NCBI GenBank assembly: GCA_029782215.1
Contig: JAKOVD010000142.1
Location: 27,209-91,208 of the forward strand
Source of the DNA: Chloroflexota bacterium
GTDB taxonomy: Bacteria; Chloroflexota; Anaerolineae; J102
Reading direction: 5' to 3'
DNA: 64,000 nt
Position 1 is the stretch's first letter, and every line of letters begins with the position of its first letter. The notes under the pieces are model-generated. The model was given only the letters and a program-made list of their open reading frames with translations, had not been told where the DNA came from and did no database searches. The translations under genes were made by a program, and so were the position numbers. This document shows, piece after piece, positions 27,366 to 35,752 of the stretch.

Positions 27366-29354
27366 ATGCCCACACCCCTCATCGACAACCCAGATCTCAC
27401 CCTCTACGACGTGCCCACGACGGCGCCCGGCGCCGAGGGCCGGCTGCCGCTCGACGCCGACATCCTCCTCAACTGGGCCAGCGGCGATCTGTTCGGATGG
27501 TCGCAGAACGTCGGCATGGGCTGGAAGCCCGACCGACTGCGGCGCAAGGAATTTCTGATCCTCAGCACCCAGGGGGGCATTCGTGGTCCTGATGGCACAC
27601 CCGTTGCCCTTGGCTACCATACCGGGCATTGGGAAGTGGGTCTGATGATGGAGGAAGCAGCGCAGACGCTGGCAGAGCTGGGCGGCATTCCCTTCGCCGG
27701 CTTTGTGAGCGACCCCTGCGATGGACGCACCCAGGGCACCCCGGGCATGATGGACAGCCTGCCCTACCGCAACGACGCTGCCATCGTGTTCCGGCGCCTG
27801 ATCCGTTCCCTGCCCCGCCGCTCTGGCGTGCTCGGCGTGGGCACCTGTGACAAGGGTCTGCCGGCCATCATGATCGCACTGGCCGCCCAGCACGAATTGG
27901 CGACCGTGGCCGTGCCGGGCGGCGTGACCTTGCCGCCCGAACATGGGGATGATGCCGGCAAGATCCAGACCATCGGCGCCCGCTTTGCGCACGGCGAGAT
28001 CACCCTGGATGAAGCGGCCGAGATGGGCTGCCGGGCCTGTGCCTCTCCCGGCGGCGGATGCCAGTTCCTGGGCACGGCTGCCACCAGCCAGGTAGTGGCC
28101 GAGGCCTTCGGCCTGGCGGTCGTCCATTCCGCCCTGGCGCCTTCCGGCACCCCCATCTGGCTCGACATCGCCCGCCGTTCGGCGCGGGCGGTGGTGCAGC
28201 TTGAGGAAGCGGGCATCCACACCAGGCAGGTCCTGACGGCGGATGCCCTGCACAACGCCATGGCCGTCCATGCGGCCTTCGGCGGCAGCACCAATCTGCT
28301 CCTGCATATCCCTGCCATCGCGCACGCCGCCGGGCTGACACGCCCGACCGTGTACGACTGGGCGGCCCTCAACCGCCAGGTGCCGCGGCTGGTGGATGTG
28401 CTGCCCAACGGGCCGGTTGGCCACACCACGGTGCGCGTCTTCCTGGCAGGCGGTGTACCAGAGGTCATGCTGCACCTGCGCAGACTGGGACTGCTCCGGC
28501 TGGAAGCCATGACGGTCAACGGCCTGCCCCTTGGTCAGGTATTGGATGCCTGGGAAGGGAGCGAGCGGCGGCAGCGCCTGCGTGCGCGCCTCTTCGAAGC
28601 CGACGGCGTCAACCCCGACGACGTGATTATGTCACCTGAGCGGTCGCGGCAGCAGGGCCTGACCAGCACCGTCACCTTCCCCATTGGCAACCTGGCCCCA
28701 GAGGGCTCTGTGGTCAAGAGCACCGCCATCAGCCCCAGCGTCGTCGACGCGGACGGCGTCTACCGCAAGACAGGACCCGCGCGCGTCTTCGGCAGCGAAC
28801 CCGCTGCCATCGCGGCCATCAAAGGGCTGACGGACAACCCGGTGCGGCCAGGCGATGTCATCGTCCTAATCGGGCGCGGCCCGATGGGCACGGGCATGGA
28901 GGAGACAGCCCAGATCACCTCCGCGCTGCGATATCTGTCATGGGGCAAAGAAGTAGCCCTGATCACCGACGCCCGCTTCAGCGGCTTCAGCAGCGGCGCC
29001 TGCATCGGTCACGTCGGGCCAGAGGCGCTGGCCGGCGGACCCATCGGCCGGGTGCGTGACGGCGACCTGATCCGGATCGAGATCGATCGCAACACGCTCC
29101 AGGGCAGCATTGACCTGGTCGGCTACGAGGGCAAGCCCTGCACCCCGGAGGAAGGAGCCGCCATCCTCGCCGCCCGCCCACCCCATCCCGACCTGGCGCC
29201 CGCCGCCAACCTACCCGACGACACCCGCCTGTGGGCGGCCTTGCAGGCTGCGAGCGGCGGCGTTTGGGGCGGCTGCGTCTACGACCCCGATGCCATCCTG
29301 GAACTGCTGGAGGCGGGGAAAGTAGCCTTAGCAGCGGAAAAAGGGCGCCCCTGA
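27366..29354 (+). CDS. YagF/YjhG-type D-xylonate (sugar-acid) dehydratase, IlvD/Edd family
   Basis: 662 aa, close to the 655 aa of E. coli YagF/YjhG. Runs of family identity include [12 protein letters not shown] near 118, [78 protein letters not shown] and ITDARFSG. The Cys of DPCDG, CDKG and GGGCQ are the iron-sulfur ligands of this family. Dehydrates xylonate-like aldonic acids to 2-keto-3-deoxy acids. Start 27366 chosen because homology begins there and the upstream 135 bp is repeat-rich. Last gene of the operon; a hairpin overlaps its stop. Confidence 0.93.
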   Translation: MPTPLIDNPDLTLYDVPTTAPGAEGRLPLDADILLNWASGDLFGWSQNVGMGWKPDRLRRKEFLILSTQGGIRGPDGTPVALGYHTGHWEVGLMMEEAAQTLAELGGIPFAGFVSDPCDGRTQGTPGMMDSLPYRNDAAIVFRRLIRSLPRRSGVLGVGTCDKGLPAIMIALAAQHELATVAVPGGVTLPPEHGDDAGKIQTIGARFAHGEITLDEAAEMGCRACASPGGGCQFLGTAATSQVVAEAFGLAVVHSALAPSGTPIWLDIARRSARAVVQLEEAGIHTRQVLTADALHNAMAVHAAFGGSTNLLLHIPAIAHAAGLTRPTVYDWAALNRQVPRLVDVLPNGPVGHTTVRVFLAGGVPEVMLHLRRLGLLRLEAMTVNGLPLGQVLDAWEGSERRQRLRARLFEADGVNPDDVIMSPERSRQQGLTSTVTFPIGNLAPEGSVVKSTAISPSVVDADGVYRKTGPARVFGSEPAAIAAIKGLTDNPVRPGDVIVLIGRGPMGTGMEETAQITSALRYLSWGKEVALITDARFSGFSSGACIGHVGPEALAGGPIGRVRDGDLIRIEIDRNTLQGSIDLVGYEGKPCTPEEGAAILAARPPHPDLAPAANLPDDTRLWAALQAASGGVWGGCVYDPDAILELLEAGKVALAAEKGRP

Positions 29355-29364
29355 GAGGCGCCCT
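29342..29364. terminator. hairpin spanning the dehydratase stop codon
   Basis: AGGGCGCC (29342-29349), 7-nt loop, GGCGCCCT (29357-29364). No T-tract follows. Works with the longer hairpin 50 bp downstream. Confidence 0.55.
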
Positions 29365-29414
29365 GACGATAACGGGGCCGCATTGCCGGCTGAGCACCAG
29401 ACGGCGCCGGAAGA

Positions 29415-29450
29415 GTGTTGGGCGCCAGCCGTCTGGCTGGCGCCCAACAC
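29415..29450. terminator. strong bidirectional hairpin between convergent genes
   Basis: Perfect 16-bp arms (29415-29430 and 29435-29450) around loop GTCT. Core GTTGGGCGCCAGCC is nearly the same as in the hairpin at 12653-12687. Sits between the ends of the dehydratase (plus) and the DUF5666 gene (minus). Confidence 0.75.
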
Positions 29451-29458
29451 GAGCGTGG

Positions 29459-30646
29459 TTAGTGCCGGCCTCCGCCACCAGAGCCGCCCGGTCCGCCATT
29501 GGACACACCTGGTCCACCGTTGGGGCCGCCGGGGCCGCCGCCGGGGCCGCCAGGACCATGATCAGACCCGCCGGGGCCCTCATGGATCAGCACCAGGGTG
29601 GCCGTGAGCGAGCCGTCGGTCTGCAGGGCGCCGAAGGCGCGCAGTTCCTGGCCCACCGCCACATCGCTCAGGCTGGCGGCATCCTGTCCCTTGCGGAAGG
29701 TCGTGTTTGTCGTCGTCACAATCGTGGACGATGTGCCGCCTGGCGCCTGGATGGTGATGGTCTTGTCGTTGATGGCCGTCACTCGTCCGTGCAGCTCATC
29801 GCCCGCCGGCAGCAGGATGATGACCTCGGCGGTGACGCTGCCGTCCTGGTTTTGAGGACCGTGCACTTCCACCTGGCTGCCCACGACGATGTCGCTCAGA
29901 CTGCCGCTGGCGCCGGTGTCCAGGATCTCCACCTTGGTGCTGCTGCTCGTCGTCACCGCCACCGACTTGCTGTCGGCCGTCAGGACTGTCAGGGTGTCCG
30001 TGCCAACCGCGGTCACCTTGCCGCTGACGCCGCCGGGACCGCCGGGGCCACCAGGACCATGATCAGACCCACCGGGGCCCTCATGGATCAGCACCAGGGT
30101 GGCCGTGAGCGAGCCGTCGGTCTGCAGGGCGCCGAAGGCGCGCAGTTCCTGGCCCACCGCCACATCGCTCAGGCTGGCGGCATCCTGTCCCTTGCGGAAG
30201 GTCGTGCTTGTCGTTGTCACAATCGTGGACGATGTGCCGCCCGGCGCCTGGATGGTGATGGTCTTGTCGTTGATGGCCGTCACCCTGCCGTGCAGCTCAT
30301 CGCCCGCCGGCAGCAGGATGATCACCTCGGCGGTGACGCTGCCGTCCTGGTTTTGAGGACCGTGCACTTCCACCTGGCTTCCCACGACGATGTCGCTCAG
30401 ACTGCCGCTGGCGCCGGTGGCCAGGATCTCCACCTTGGTGCTGCTGCTGGTCTTCACCGTCACCGACTTGCCGTCGGCTGTCAGGACTGTGAGGGTGTTC
30501 GTGCCAACCGCGGTCACCTTGCCGCTGACGCCGCCGGGACCGCTGGGACGACCATGATCGCCAGGACCACCGGCGAATACCGCTGTCGTTGTGGCCAACA
30601 AGATCACGACCACAAGCAAAATCATCCACTTGGCTTGCTGTTTCAT
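29459..30646 (-). CDS. secreted DUF5666-type repeat protein
   Basis: 395 aa. Start at 30646 begins a clear signal peptide: MKQQAK, hydrophobic ILLVVVILLATTTAVFA, cleavage after VFA. The mature protein is two nearly identical repeats of 167 residues, each with two small beta modules (GKVTAVGTNTLTVLTADG; ELHGRVTAINDKTITIQAPGG; AVGQELRAFGALQTDGSLTATLVLI), joined and ended by Gly/Pro-rich linkers (GPGGSDHGPGGPGG). The VxVxG...DG-T pattern is DUF5666-like. Function unknown; likely exported beta-rich protein. The repeat is kept at DNA level (offset 501 bp), so duplication was recent. Confidence 0.82.
   Translation of the reverse strand: MKQQAKWMILLVVVILLATTTAVFAGGPGDHGRPSGPGGVSGKVTAVGTNTLTVLTADGKSVTVKTSSSTKVEILATGASGSLSDIVVGSQVEVHGPQNQDGSVTAEVIILLPAGDELHGRVTAINDKTITIQAPGGTSSTIVTTTSTTFRKGQDAASLSDVAVGQELRAFGALQTDGSLTATLVLIHEGPGGSDHGPGGPGGPGGVSGKVTAVGTDTLTVLTADSKSVAVTTSSSTKVEILDTGASGSLSDIVVGSQVEVHGPQNQDGSVTAEVIILLPAGDELHGRVTAINDKTITIQAPGGTSSTIVTTTNTTFRKGQDAASLSDVAVGQELRAFGALQTDGSLTATLVLIHEGPGGSDHGPGGPGGGPGGPNGGPGVSNGGPGGSGGGGRH
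29552..30545. repeat. in-frame tandem duplication, 501-bp unit
   Basis: Copies at about 29552-30052 and 30053-30545 inside the DUF5666 gene match at an offset of exactly 501 bp (167 codons) with only scattered substitutions, mostly silent or conservative. Confidence 0.85.
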
Positions 30647-30837
30647 GCGAGTTGTCTCCTTGAACGTAGTTTGATGTTGAGTTGAAAGGTGGCGCTGCGC
30701 TGGGGGTCCCTGCTCTCCGACCCGTTCGCCTCTGTGCAAACCCTTCGCAGGTCATAACGGAACAGGTTCTCGAATGTTACAGGCCGTGACTGAAGCACAT
30801 GGCGCCCCCCCGGTTTCATCGGCGGGAGATGGTCCCG

Positions 30838-30866
30838 GTCGCCCGGGGAACTCCGCTCCGGGACGG
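30838..30866 (-). terminator. possible terminator-like hairpin after the lipoprotein gene
   Basis: Short GC stem CCCGG/CCGGG (30842-30846 and 30858-30862) about 40 bp past the end of the minus-strand lipoprotein gene. Weak; the rest of 30647-30901 shows no gene. Confidence 0.3.
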
Positions 30867-30901
30867 CCAGGGCCATCTCCAACTGGAAGTCGTTTGTCGC
30901 T

Positions 30902-32932
30902 TCAGGCCGCCGGCTTGAGCTGGCCGCCGCCGTTCAGGCTGTAGGTCTGCCCTCCCAACGCCGGACAGGCGCTGGCATCATAGGTGACCGTGTGGCCGTC
31001 GCCGGTGATGTTGGCGATCGTCGTCCCCGTGATCCCGCCTTCGTCGCTCAGACAGGTCAGGTGCGAATCGGCTGTCACGTTCCACGTGCTCGTCGCATCC
31101 AGCGTCAGCGTCACGCTCTTGGCCGTGTTTGCTGCATTAATGGCGCCGCTCAGCGCCGAGCTGTTTTGCAGCGTCACCGCCAGCGTGCTGATCTTGTCCG
31201 CCGTCAGGTTGCCGCTCAACGTTTGCCCGTCAGCCGTCAGGACCACGTTGCCGCCGTTGGCGCCGCTGTTGCCCCACCGGCTGTTCGCACTGGCGTCCAC
31301 CAGAATCCCTGACCCGACCGTGAGCTTCACGCCCTTCAGCGTGATCACCCCCGTCGAGTTGGTCACGTAGAACAAGGGTCCCGTCGCCGCCGTGTTCGCC
31401 AGCGACCCGCCCGTCATGGTGAATACGCCCTGCGTCCCCTCAGCATCCCCCGACATGCTCTGGTAGATCATCACCCCCCACTTGTCCGCCAGAGTCGACG
31501 ACAGGTCCGTGTCCACCAGCGTGACCGAGTTGGCCCCTTCGATGACCGCCGACTCGGCGCCCGTGGCCTTGATCGTGGCCCCGGTGACGCTGATGTCCCC
31601 GGTCGAGTAAATGCCCGGCGAGTCCTGGCCGGTGGTGGTCACCACGCCGCCCGTGGCCGTGATCGTGCCTCCCCCCCGGTCCGTGGCAATGGCGCCCGAG
31701 TTCTTGCCCGCCGTCGTCATGTTGACGCTGGTCAGCGTCATCACGCCGCCGTTCGTCGCCATCACGCCGTGGCCGCCATCACCGGTCGCGTCGATCGTGA
31801 CAGCGGACAGGTTGACGGTGGAACCAGCCTCGGTGGCAAAGGCGCCGTTGGCGCCCGTGCCCGTGGTGCTGATCGTGCTGCCGGAAAGGTTGATCGTGCT
31901 CCCGCCCGACGCCAACACCGCCGCATTCAACCCATGAAAGCTGCTGTTGTCGTTCGAGGATGTGTTGCCGCTCGTCGTGATCGTCGCCCCGGACAAGCTG
32001 AGCGTGCCGCCGCCCGTGACGTAGATGGCGGACTGGTCGGTTTCCGACGCCGTGAAATCGCCGCCGGTCTTGGTCTCGTTCCCACCGTCCTGGGTGTAGG
32101 CGGCCGCAACGCTTGCGGACGTCGTGGAGTCAGCGGCAGAAGGCGCACCCCCAGGCGCCGAGCCAGAGGCTGCGGCGCCGATTCCAGAGGTGCTGGCCTC
32201 AGCGGTGGAGCTGCCACCCAAGGCGCCGATCACCGCATCAAAGAACTCCGGCGGGATCATGAGGCCACCGCTGGGCGCCTGTCCGCCAGTTGGCGGTTGA
32301 CCGCCAGTTGGCGGTTGACCATTGCCGGGCTGCTGCCAGTCTGAGGGCGGCTGGCCGCCGTTTGGCGCCTGACCGCCTTGAGGGCCGCCCATCGTGATGC
32401 CCTGCGATTGCAGGATGGACATGGCAGAATCACGGGTGATCTTCATCGCCGCAATGGCCTGAAGCTGGGCAGGCGTCATGGCAGACTGGATCTGGCTGAC
32501 CAGCGTGTCGATCTGGGCCTGTGTTTGGGCATCGACACTCGGTGGCTGGCTGGCAGCGCCATTCTGGCCTTGGCCCGGGTTACCCTGCCCTGGCCCCATG
32601 CTCATGGCGATGCTCTTGAGCTGAGACCAGAGAGGCTGGAGTGCGGCAGCCTGGGTCGACGAGATCGCCAGGTCGCCGGTGAGATTCAGGGTTCCCACCA
32701 AGAGCTGCTGCTCCACGGGGACGGCCTGGTCATAGGCCGTGTTCAGTTCCACACGGGTGGATGAGTCCTGAACGGTGGTCGCGGTGGGGACAGGAGATTG
32801 CTGGTTCGCCGCTTGGGCGGCAGACGCTGCCACGGCGGTGGCGCCAGACGTGACCGGCGCGGGCGCCTGGTCCGCGCAGGCTGACAGGGTGAGCATCAGG
32901 ACAGCAAGAAGAGTAAGGATGAACCTTTTCAT
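30902..32932 (-). CDS. secreted lipoprotein with Gly/Pro repeats and beta-helix-like domain
   Basis: 676 aa. Start 32932 has GGAGG 5 nt upstream. Lipobox MLTLSAC with Cys about 18. Residues 60-180 hold an alpha-helical region resembling Spy-like/Zn-resistance helical pairs (SMGPGQGN, ALSIMKITRDSAM-type helices). Residues 190-225 are Pro/Gly/Gln tandem units (GGQPPTGGQPP). From about 275 to the end are many Thr/Ser/Gly/Val turns (GGGTLSLSGATITTSGN, VVTTTGQDSPGIYSTGDI) typical of right-handed beta-helix or autotransporter-like repeats. Probably a surface-anchored structural or adhesive protein; function not recognised. Confidence 0.75.
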   Translation of the reverse strand: MKRFILTLLAVLMLTLSACADQAPAPVTSGATAVAASAAQAANQQSPVPTATTVQDSSTRVELNTAYDQAVPVEQQLLVGTLNLTGDLAISSTQAAALQPLWSQLKSIAMSMGPGQGNPGQGQNGAASQPPSVDAQTQAQIDTLVSQIQSAMTPAQLQAIAAMKITRDSAMSILQSQGITMGGPQGGQAPNGGQPPSDWQQPGNGQPPTGGQPPTGGQAPSGGLMIPPEFFDAVIGALGGSSTAEASTSGIGAAASGSAPGGAPSAADSTTSASVAAAYTQDGGNETKTGGDFTASETDQSAIYVTGGGTLSLSGATITTSGNTSSNDNSSFHGLNAAVLASGGSTINLSGSTISTTGTGANGAFATEAGSTVNLSAVTIDATGDGGHGVMATNGGVMTLTSVNMTTAGKNSGAIATDRGGGTITATGGVVTTTGQDSPGIYSTGDISVTGATIKATGAESAVIEGANSVTLVDTDLSSTLADKWGVMIYQSMSGDAEGTQGVFTMTGGSLANTAATGPLFYVTNSTGVITLKGVKLTVGSGILVDASANSRWGNSGANGGNVVLTADGQTLSGNLTADKISTLAVTLQNSSALSGAINAANTAKSVTLTLDATSTWNVTADSHLTCLSDEGGITGTTIANITGDGHTVTYDASACPALGGQTYSLNGGGQLKPAA

Positions 32933-33128
32933 AGGGCCTCCGTGCATCAGGATGAATAAGTTGAAGCACCTCCACCCTACCAGCCCGATATTCAGAAACT
33001 GTGAAGCCGGTCTTTTGGATTTGTTTCAATTTTCACAAAACCCCTGCCGAAACACCAGCGGACGCACGCCCACGCCCCGCTATCTACCAACCCCAGTCGC
33101 CGTGAGGGGTCACCGCCCCGCCAACAAA

Positions 33129-33485
33129 TCAGCCGGCTCGCTCCCACGCGGCGGCCAACCACGAGCAGACCTCTTCATCGACGTCGTCTGCTGAGAAAAG
33201 CTCGAGGTGATGGGTGAAGTGACCGGGCGACGGTTCCACGATCTCCTTCCACCGCGGCGAAGGGTGGCGGCTGCCCAATGCGAGCGTCAGCACCAGTGGC
33301 GCCACTTTGCCGCGCAGATACCGGCCGGGCGTCCACACCCAGGCGAAGGCCCTCTTGCGGCGGAAGCTGACCTGGCTCTTGGAGACGCGCATGTCCGCCG
33401 GTCCGATGGCGTCGATAGCCGCGGCCACCACCTCAAAAAGCTGCCGTGAGAGGTCCTGCCCGGCAAAGAACTCGTCCAGTGTCAT
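33129..33485 (-). CDS. DUF5655-domain protein
   Basis: 118 aa. Motifs MTLDEFFAGQDLSRQLFEVVAAAI, MRVSKSQVSFRRKRAFAWVW and HHLELFSADDVDEEVCSWLAAAW match DUF5655, a small domain of unknown function found alone or after DUF4287. A longer open frame upstream overlaps the methyltransferase gene on the other strand and is not supported. Start 33485. Monocistronic, divergent from the UroD-family gene. Confidence 0.8.
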   Translation of the reverse strand: MTLDEFFAGQDLSRQLFEVVAAAIDAIGPADMRVSKSQVSFRRKRAFAWVWTPGRYLRGKVAPLVLTLALGSRHPSPRWKEIVEPSPGHFTHHLELFSADDVDEEVCSWLAAAWERAG

Positions 33486-33589
33486 GGGCTGAACCCATCC
33501 TGCCCGGCGATCGTAGCAGACCGCAGCGACGACGAGCAAGGCCGCAGAGCACGAGGATCGAGGGTTCAGAGAGCCCGCCTTTGACCGAG

Positions 33590-33618
33590 TTGACAACTTC
33601 CCGCCCCTATCGTACAAC
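33590..33618 (+). promoter_or_regulatory. sigma70-type promoter for the UroD-SDR operon
   Basis: -35 TTGACA (33590-33595), 17-bp spacer, -10 TACAAC (33613-33618). Expected start near 33625, inside the AraR-like palindrome. The 216-bp gap 33486-33701 contains this promoter and operator and otherwise nothing recognised. Confidence 0.6.
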
Positions 33619-33633
33619 TTTGTAACTACAAAG
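33618..33633 (+). promoter_or_regulatory. AraR-like operator (perfect arms)
   Basis: CTTTGTA-AC-TACAAAG: 7-bp perfect arms with a 2-bp centre, overlapping the -10 and transcription start. Differs from the B. subtilis AraR consensus core TTTGTA-CG-TACAAA only in the centre. Same half-site TACAAAG and AC centre as 18470-18485. Confidence 0.65.
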
Positions 33634-33701
33634 CTAGCTTCGACGAAGGGTGGTGACGACAGCCGCCGCCCTTTATGGCCACACACACCCGGAGACCCAC
33701 C

Positions 33702-34877
33702 ATGAAGACCGCCGAGCGCACCCGCATTGCCTTTACACGTTCCGGATTGCCGGACCGCGTGCCCATCCATTCCTGGCTGGGCCTGCCCTTCATCCGCGAG
33801 AACCTCAAGCCCAAACACATGTCCATGCACGAAACCCTGCAGTGGTGGATCGACGATCCCATGGGCAGCCTGGTGAAGTGGCAGGAGAACCTGGGCATGG
33901 ACCCCATGATCACCACCTACAGCCAGCACGTGGGTGGTCAGGAGGTCTGGCCGCGCATGCTGTTGCCGCGGCCGCTTGAAACCGACGACTGGAAGGAAAC
34001 GATGACCATCCGCGCCCGGGGCGAGGGCTGGCGCGAGTTCGAACACCGCATCTGGACGCCGTCAGGCGAGCTGGACTATAACTACCGCGTGGAGGACGGC
34101 TACGGCACCGCCACGGACGAATATCCGCTGCGCGGCAACGAGCCGGAGAAGAAGCTGGAGGCCTTCCGCCACTTCCCTAGCGCCGAGCTCTACGACATGA
34201 CCATTCTCAAGGGCATGGTCGACAAGGTCGGCGACAACGCCTGGTGGCTGCACCATATCCCCGGCCCCTGGGACATGGCCACCCACGTCCGGGGGCTGGT
34301 GGACATCTCCATGGACCTCAAGAAGAGGCCGCAGTTTGTCCACGATCTGATGCGCTTCTGCACCGACTGGCTCAAGGTGTACTACAAGCGTCTGGGGGAG
34401 ACCGGCATTCACTCCATCTCGATGAACGAAACCTGGGTGGGCGTGGGCCTCTCGCCCAAGGTTTACCAGGACTTCATCAAACCCTACGATGTGGAAGCCG
34501 TGGCGGCCGCGCACGAGGCCGGCTATCTCGTCAGCTTCCACAACTGCGGCCGCGGCAACCGCTTCCTGGAGGATATGGTCGATACGCATCCGGACGCCCT
34601 GGAGACCATCACCCCGCTCAAGACCTCGGGCGATTTCGATCTGGCCGATGTCAAGAAGCGCGTCGGCGATCGCGTCTGCCTGTTTGGCGGCTTCTACGAG
34701 CACGTGCTCAAAGAGAACGACGAAGCGCTGGTGCGGGCCGAGGTGCGGCGCTGCATCGATGCCGCAGCGGCAGGCGGCGGCTACATCCTGCGCTCGACAG
34801 GCCAGATCTTCCACGCCAACCCCGGCATGATCGAGGCCATGTGTGACGAGGCCCGGAAGTATGGCGTCTACAACTAG
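33702..34877 (+). CDS. UroD-family corrinoid methyltransferase (MtaA/CmuA-like)
   Basis: 391 aa. Opener KTAERTRIAFTRSGLPDRVPI; the zinc-type HxC motif is present as SFHNCGRGN near residue 280, followed by LETITPLKTSGDFDL and GGGYILRSTGQIFHANPG. Different subgroup from the tandem pair at 8250/9684, which lack the Cys. GGAGA precedes the ATG at 33702. First gene of an operon with short-chain dehydrogenases and an epimerase-like protein, so it probably acts on a methylated sugar or polyol (inference). Confidence 0.83.
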   Translation: MKTAERTRIAFTRSGLPDRVPIHSWLGLPFIRENLKPKHMSMHETLQWWIDDPMGSLVKWQENLGMDPMITTYSQHVGGQEVWPRMLLPRPLETDDWKETMTIRARGEGWREFEHRIWTPSGELDYNYRVEDGYGTATDEYPLRGNEPEKKLEAFRHFPSAELYDMTILKGMVDKVGDNAWWLHHIPGPWDMATHVRGLVDISMDLKKRPQFVHDLMRFCTDWLKVYYKRLGETGIHSISMNETWVGVGLSPKVYQDFIKPYDVEAVAAAHEAGYLVSFHNCGRGNRFLEDMVDTHPDALETITPLKTSGDFDLADVKKRVGDRVCLFGGFYEHVLKENDEALVRAEVRRCIDAAAAGGGYILRSTGQIFHANPGMIEAMCDEARKYGVYN

Positions 34878-34967
34878 CTCACACGCCGGTCTCCAGGCGC
34901 GCAGGTGCGTCCGGCGCACCGGCAGGCCTGGCGCCTTCAGCCTGGCTTCTGAAAGGAGGAGCCGACC

Positions 34968-35741
34968 GTGAAACTGAAAGGGAAGGTTGCGCTGATCACC
35001 GGCGCTGCGGGTGACCGCAGCATCGGTCGCGGTATCGCCCTGGCGCTGGCAGCGGAAGGCGCGAACGTCGTGGTCAATGACGTCGCTAAAGCCGACAAGC
35101 TGCGCGAGCGGGTTGCGGAAATGGAGTGGCTGGGTGTCGAGGCGATGCCGATCGTCGCCGACATCACCGACGAAAAGCAGGTGGACGACATGGTCGCCAA
35201 GGTCGTCGACCGCTTCGGCCATCTCGACATCGTCTGCCCGAACGCGGGCGTCGTCACCTGGGAGCCGTTCCTGGACATCACCCCGCGCAGCGTGGACTTC
35301 ATGCTGGGCGTCAACCTCAAAGGCACCTTTGATGTCTGCCATGCCGGCGCGGCGCAGATGATCAAACAGGGCCACGGGGGGCGCATCATCATCACCACAT
35401 CGGTGCATGCGGAGATGCCCTTCGCCGACATGGCCATCTATGGCTCCACCAAACATGCGCTGAATGCGTTTGCCCGGGCTCTGGCAATCGAATTGGCGCC
35501 GCACAACATCACCGTCAACCAGATCCAACCGGGTTGGGTGCGGTCAGCCATCAATGACCCATCGCCGGGGGTGGGCTCCATCCAGGGAATGCGCGAAACC
35601 CTGCAGATGATCCCGTTGGGACGGCCGGGCAAGGCCTATGAGCTGGGAAGGGCCGTGGTGCATTTCGCCAGCGATGACGCCAGCTATATCACCGGCACCT
35701 ATCTGCGGGTCGACGGCGGCCTGATCCTGAGCAAGTACTGA
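34968..35741 (+). CDS. short-chain dehydrogenase/reductase (SDR)
   Basis: 257 aa, classical SDR. TGAAGDRSIGRG cofactor motif at 11-22, CPNAG near 88, SVHAEMPF Ser, catalytic YGSTK (YxxxK) near 158, and PGWVRSAI. C-terminal YLRVDGGLILSKY. GTG start at 34968 with AAAGGAGGA 7 nt upstream. Oxidises or reduces a sugar, sugar lactone precursor or polyol with NAD(P). Followed after 11 bp by its own degenerate paralog. Confidence 0.93.
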   Translation: MKLKGKVALITGAAGDRSIGRGIALALAAEGANVVVNDVAKADKLRERVAEMEWLGVEAMPIVADITDEKQVDDMVAKVVDRFGHLDIVCPNAGVVTWEPFLDITPRSVDFMLGVNLKGTFDVCHAGAAQMIKQGHGGRIIITTSVHAEMPFADMAIYGSTKHALNAFARALAIELAPHNITVNQIQPGWVRSAINDPSPGVGSIQGMRETLQMIPLGRPGKAYELGRAVVHFASDDASYITGTYLRVDGGLILSKY

Positions 35742-35752
35742 GCGAGGCAACC

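Noticed and set aside
29552..30545. Possible CRISPR-like or mobile repeat
   Set aside because: It is one in-frame duplication within a coding gene; no spacers, no terminal repeats and no transposase.
33486..34046. N-terminal extension of the DUF5655 protein
   Set aside because: The extension lies antisense to the UroD-family gene and across its promoter; domain homology starts at the ATG at 33485.
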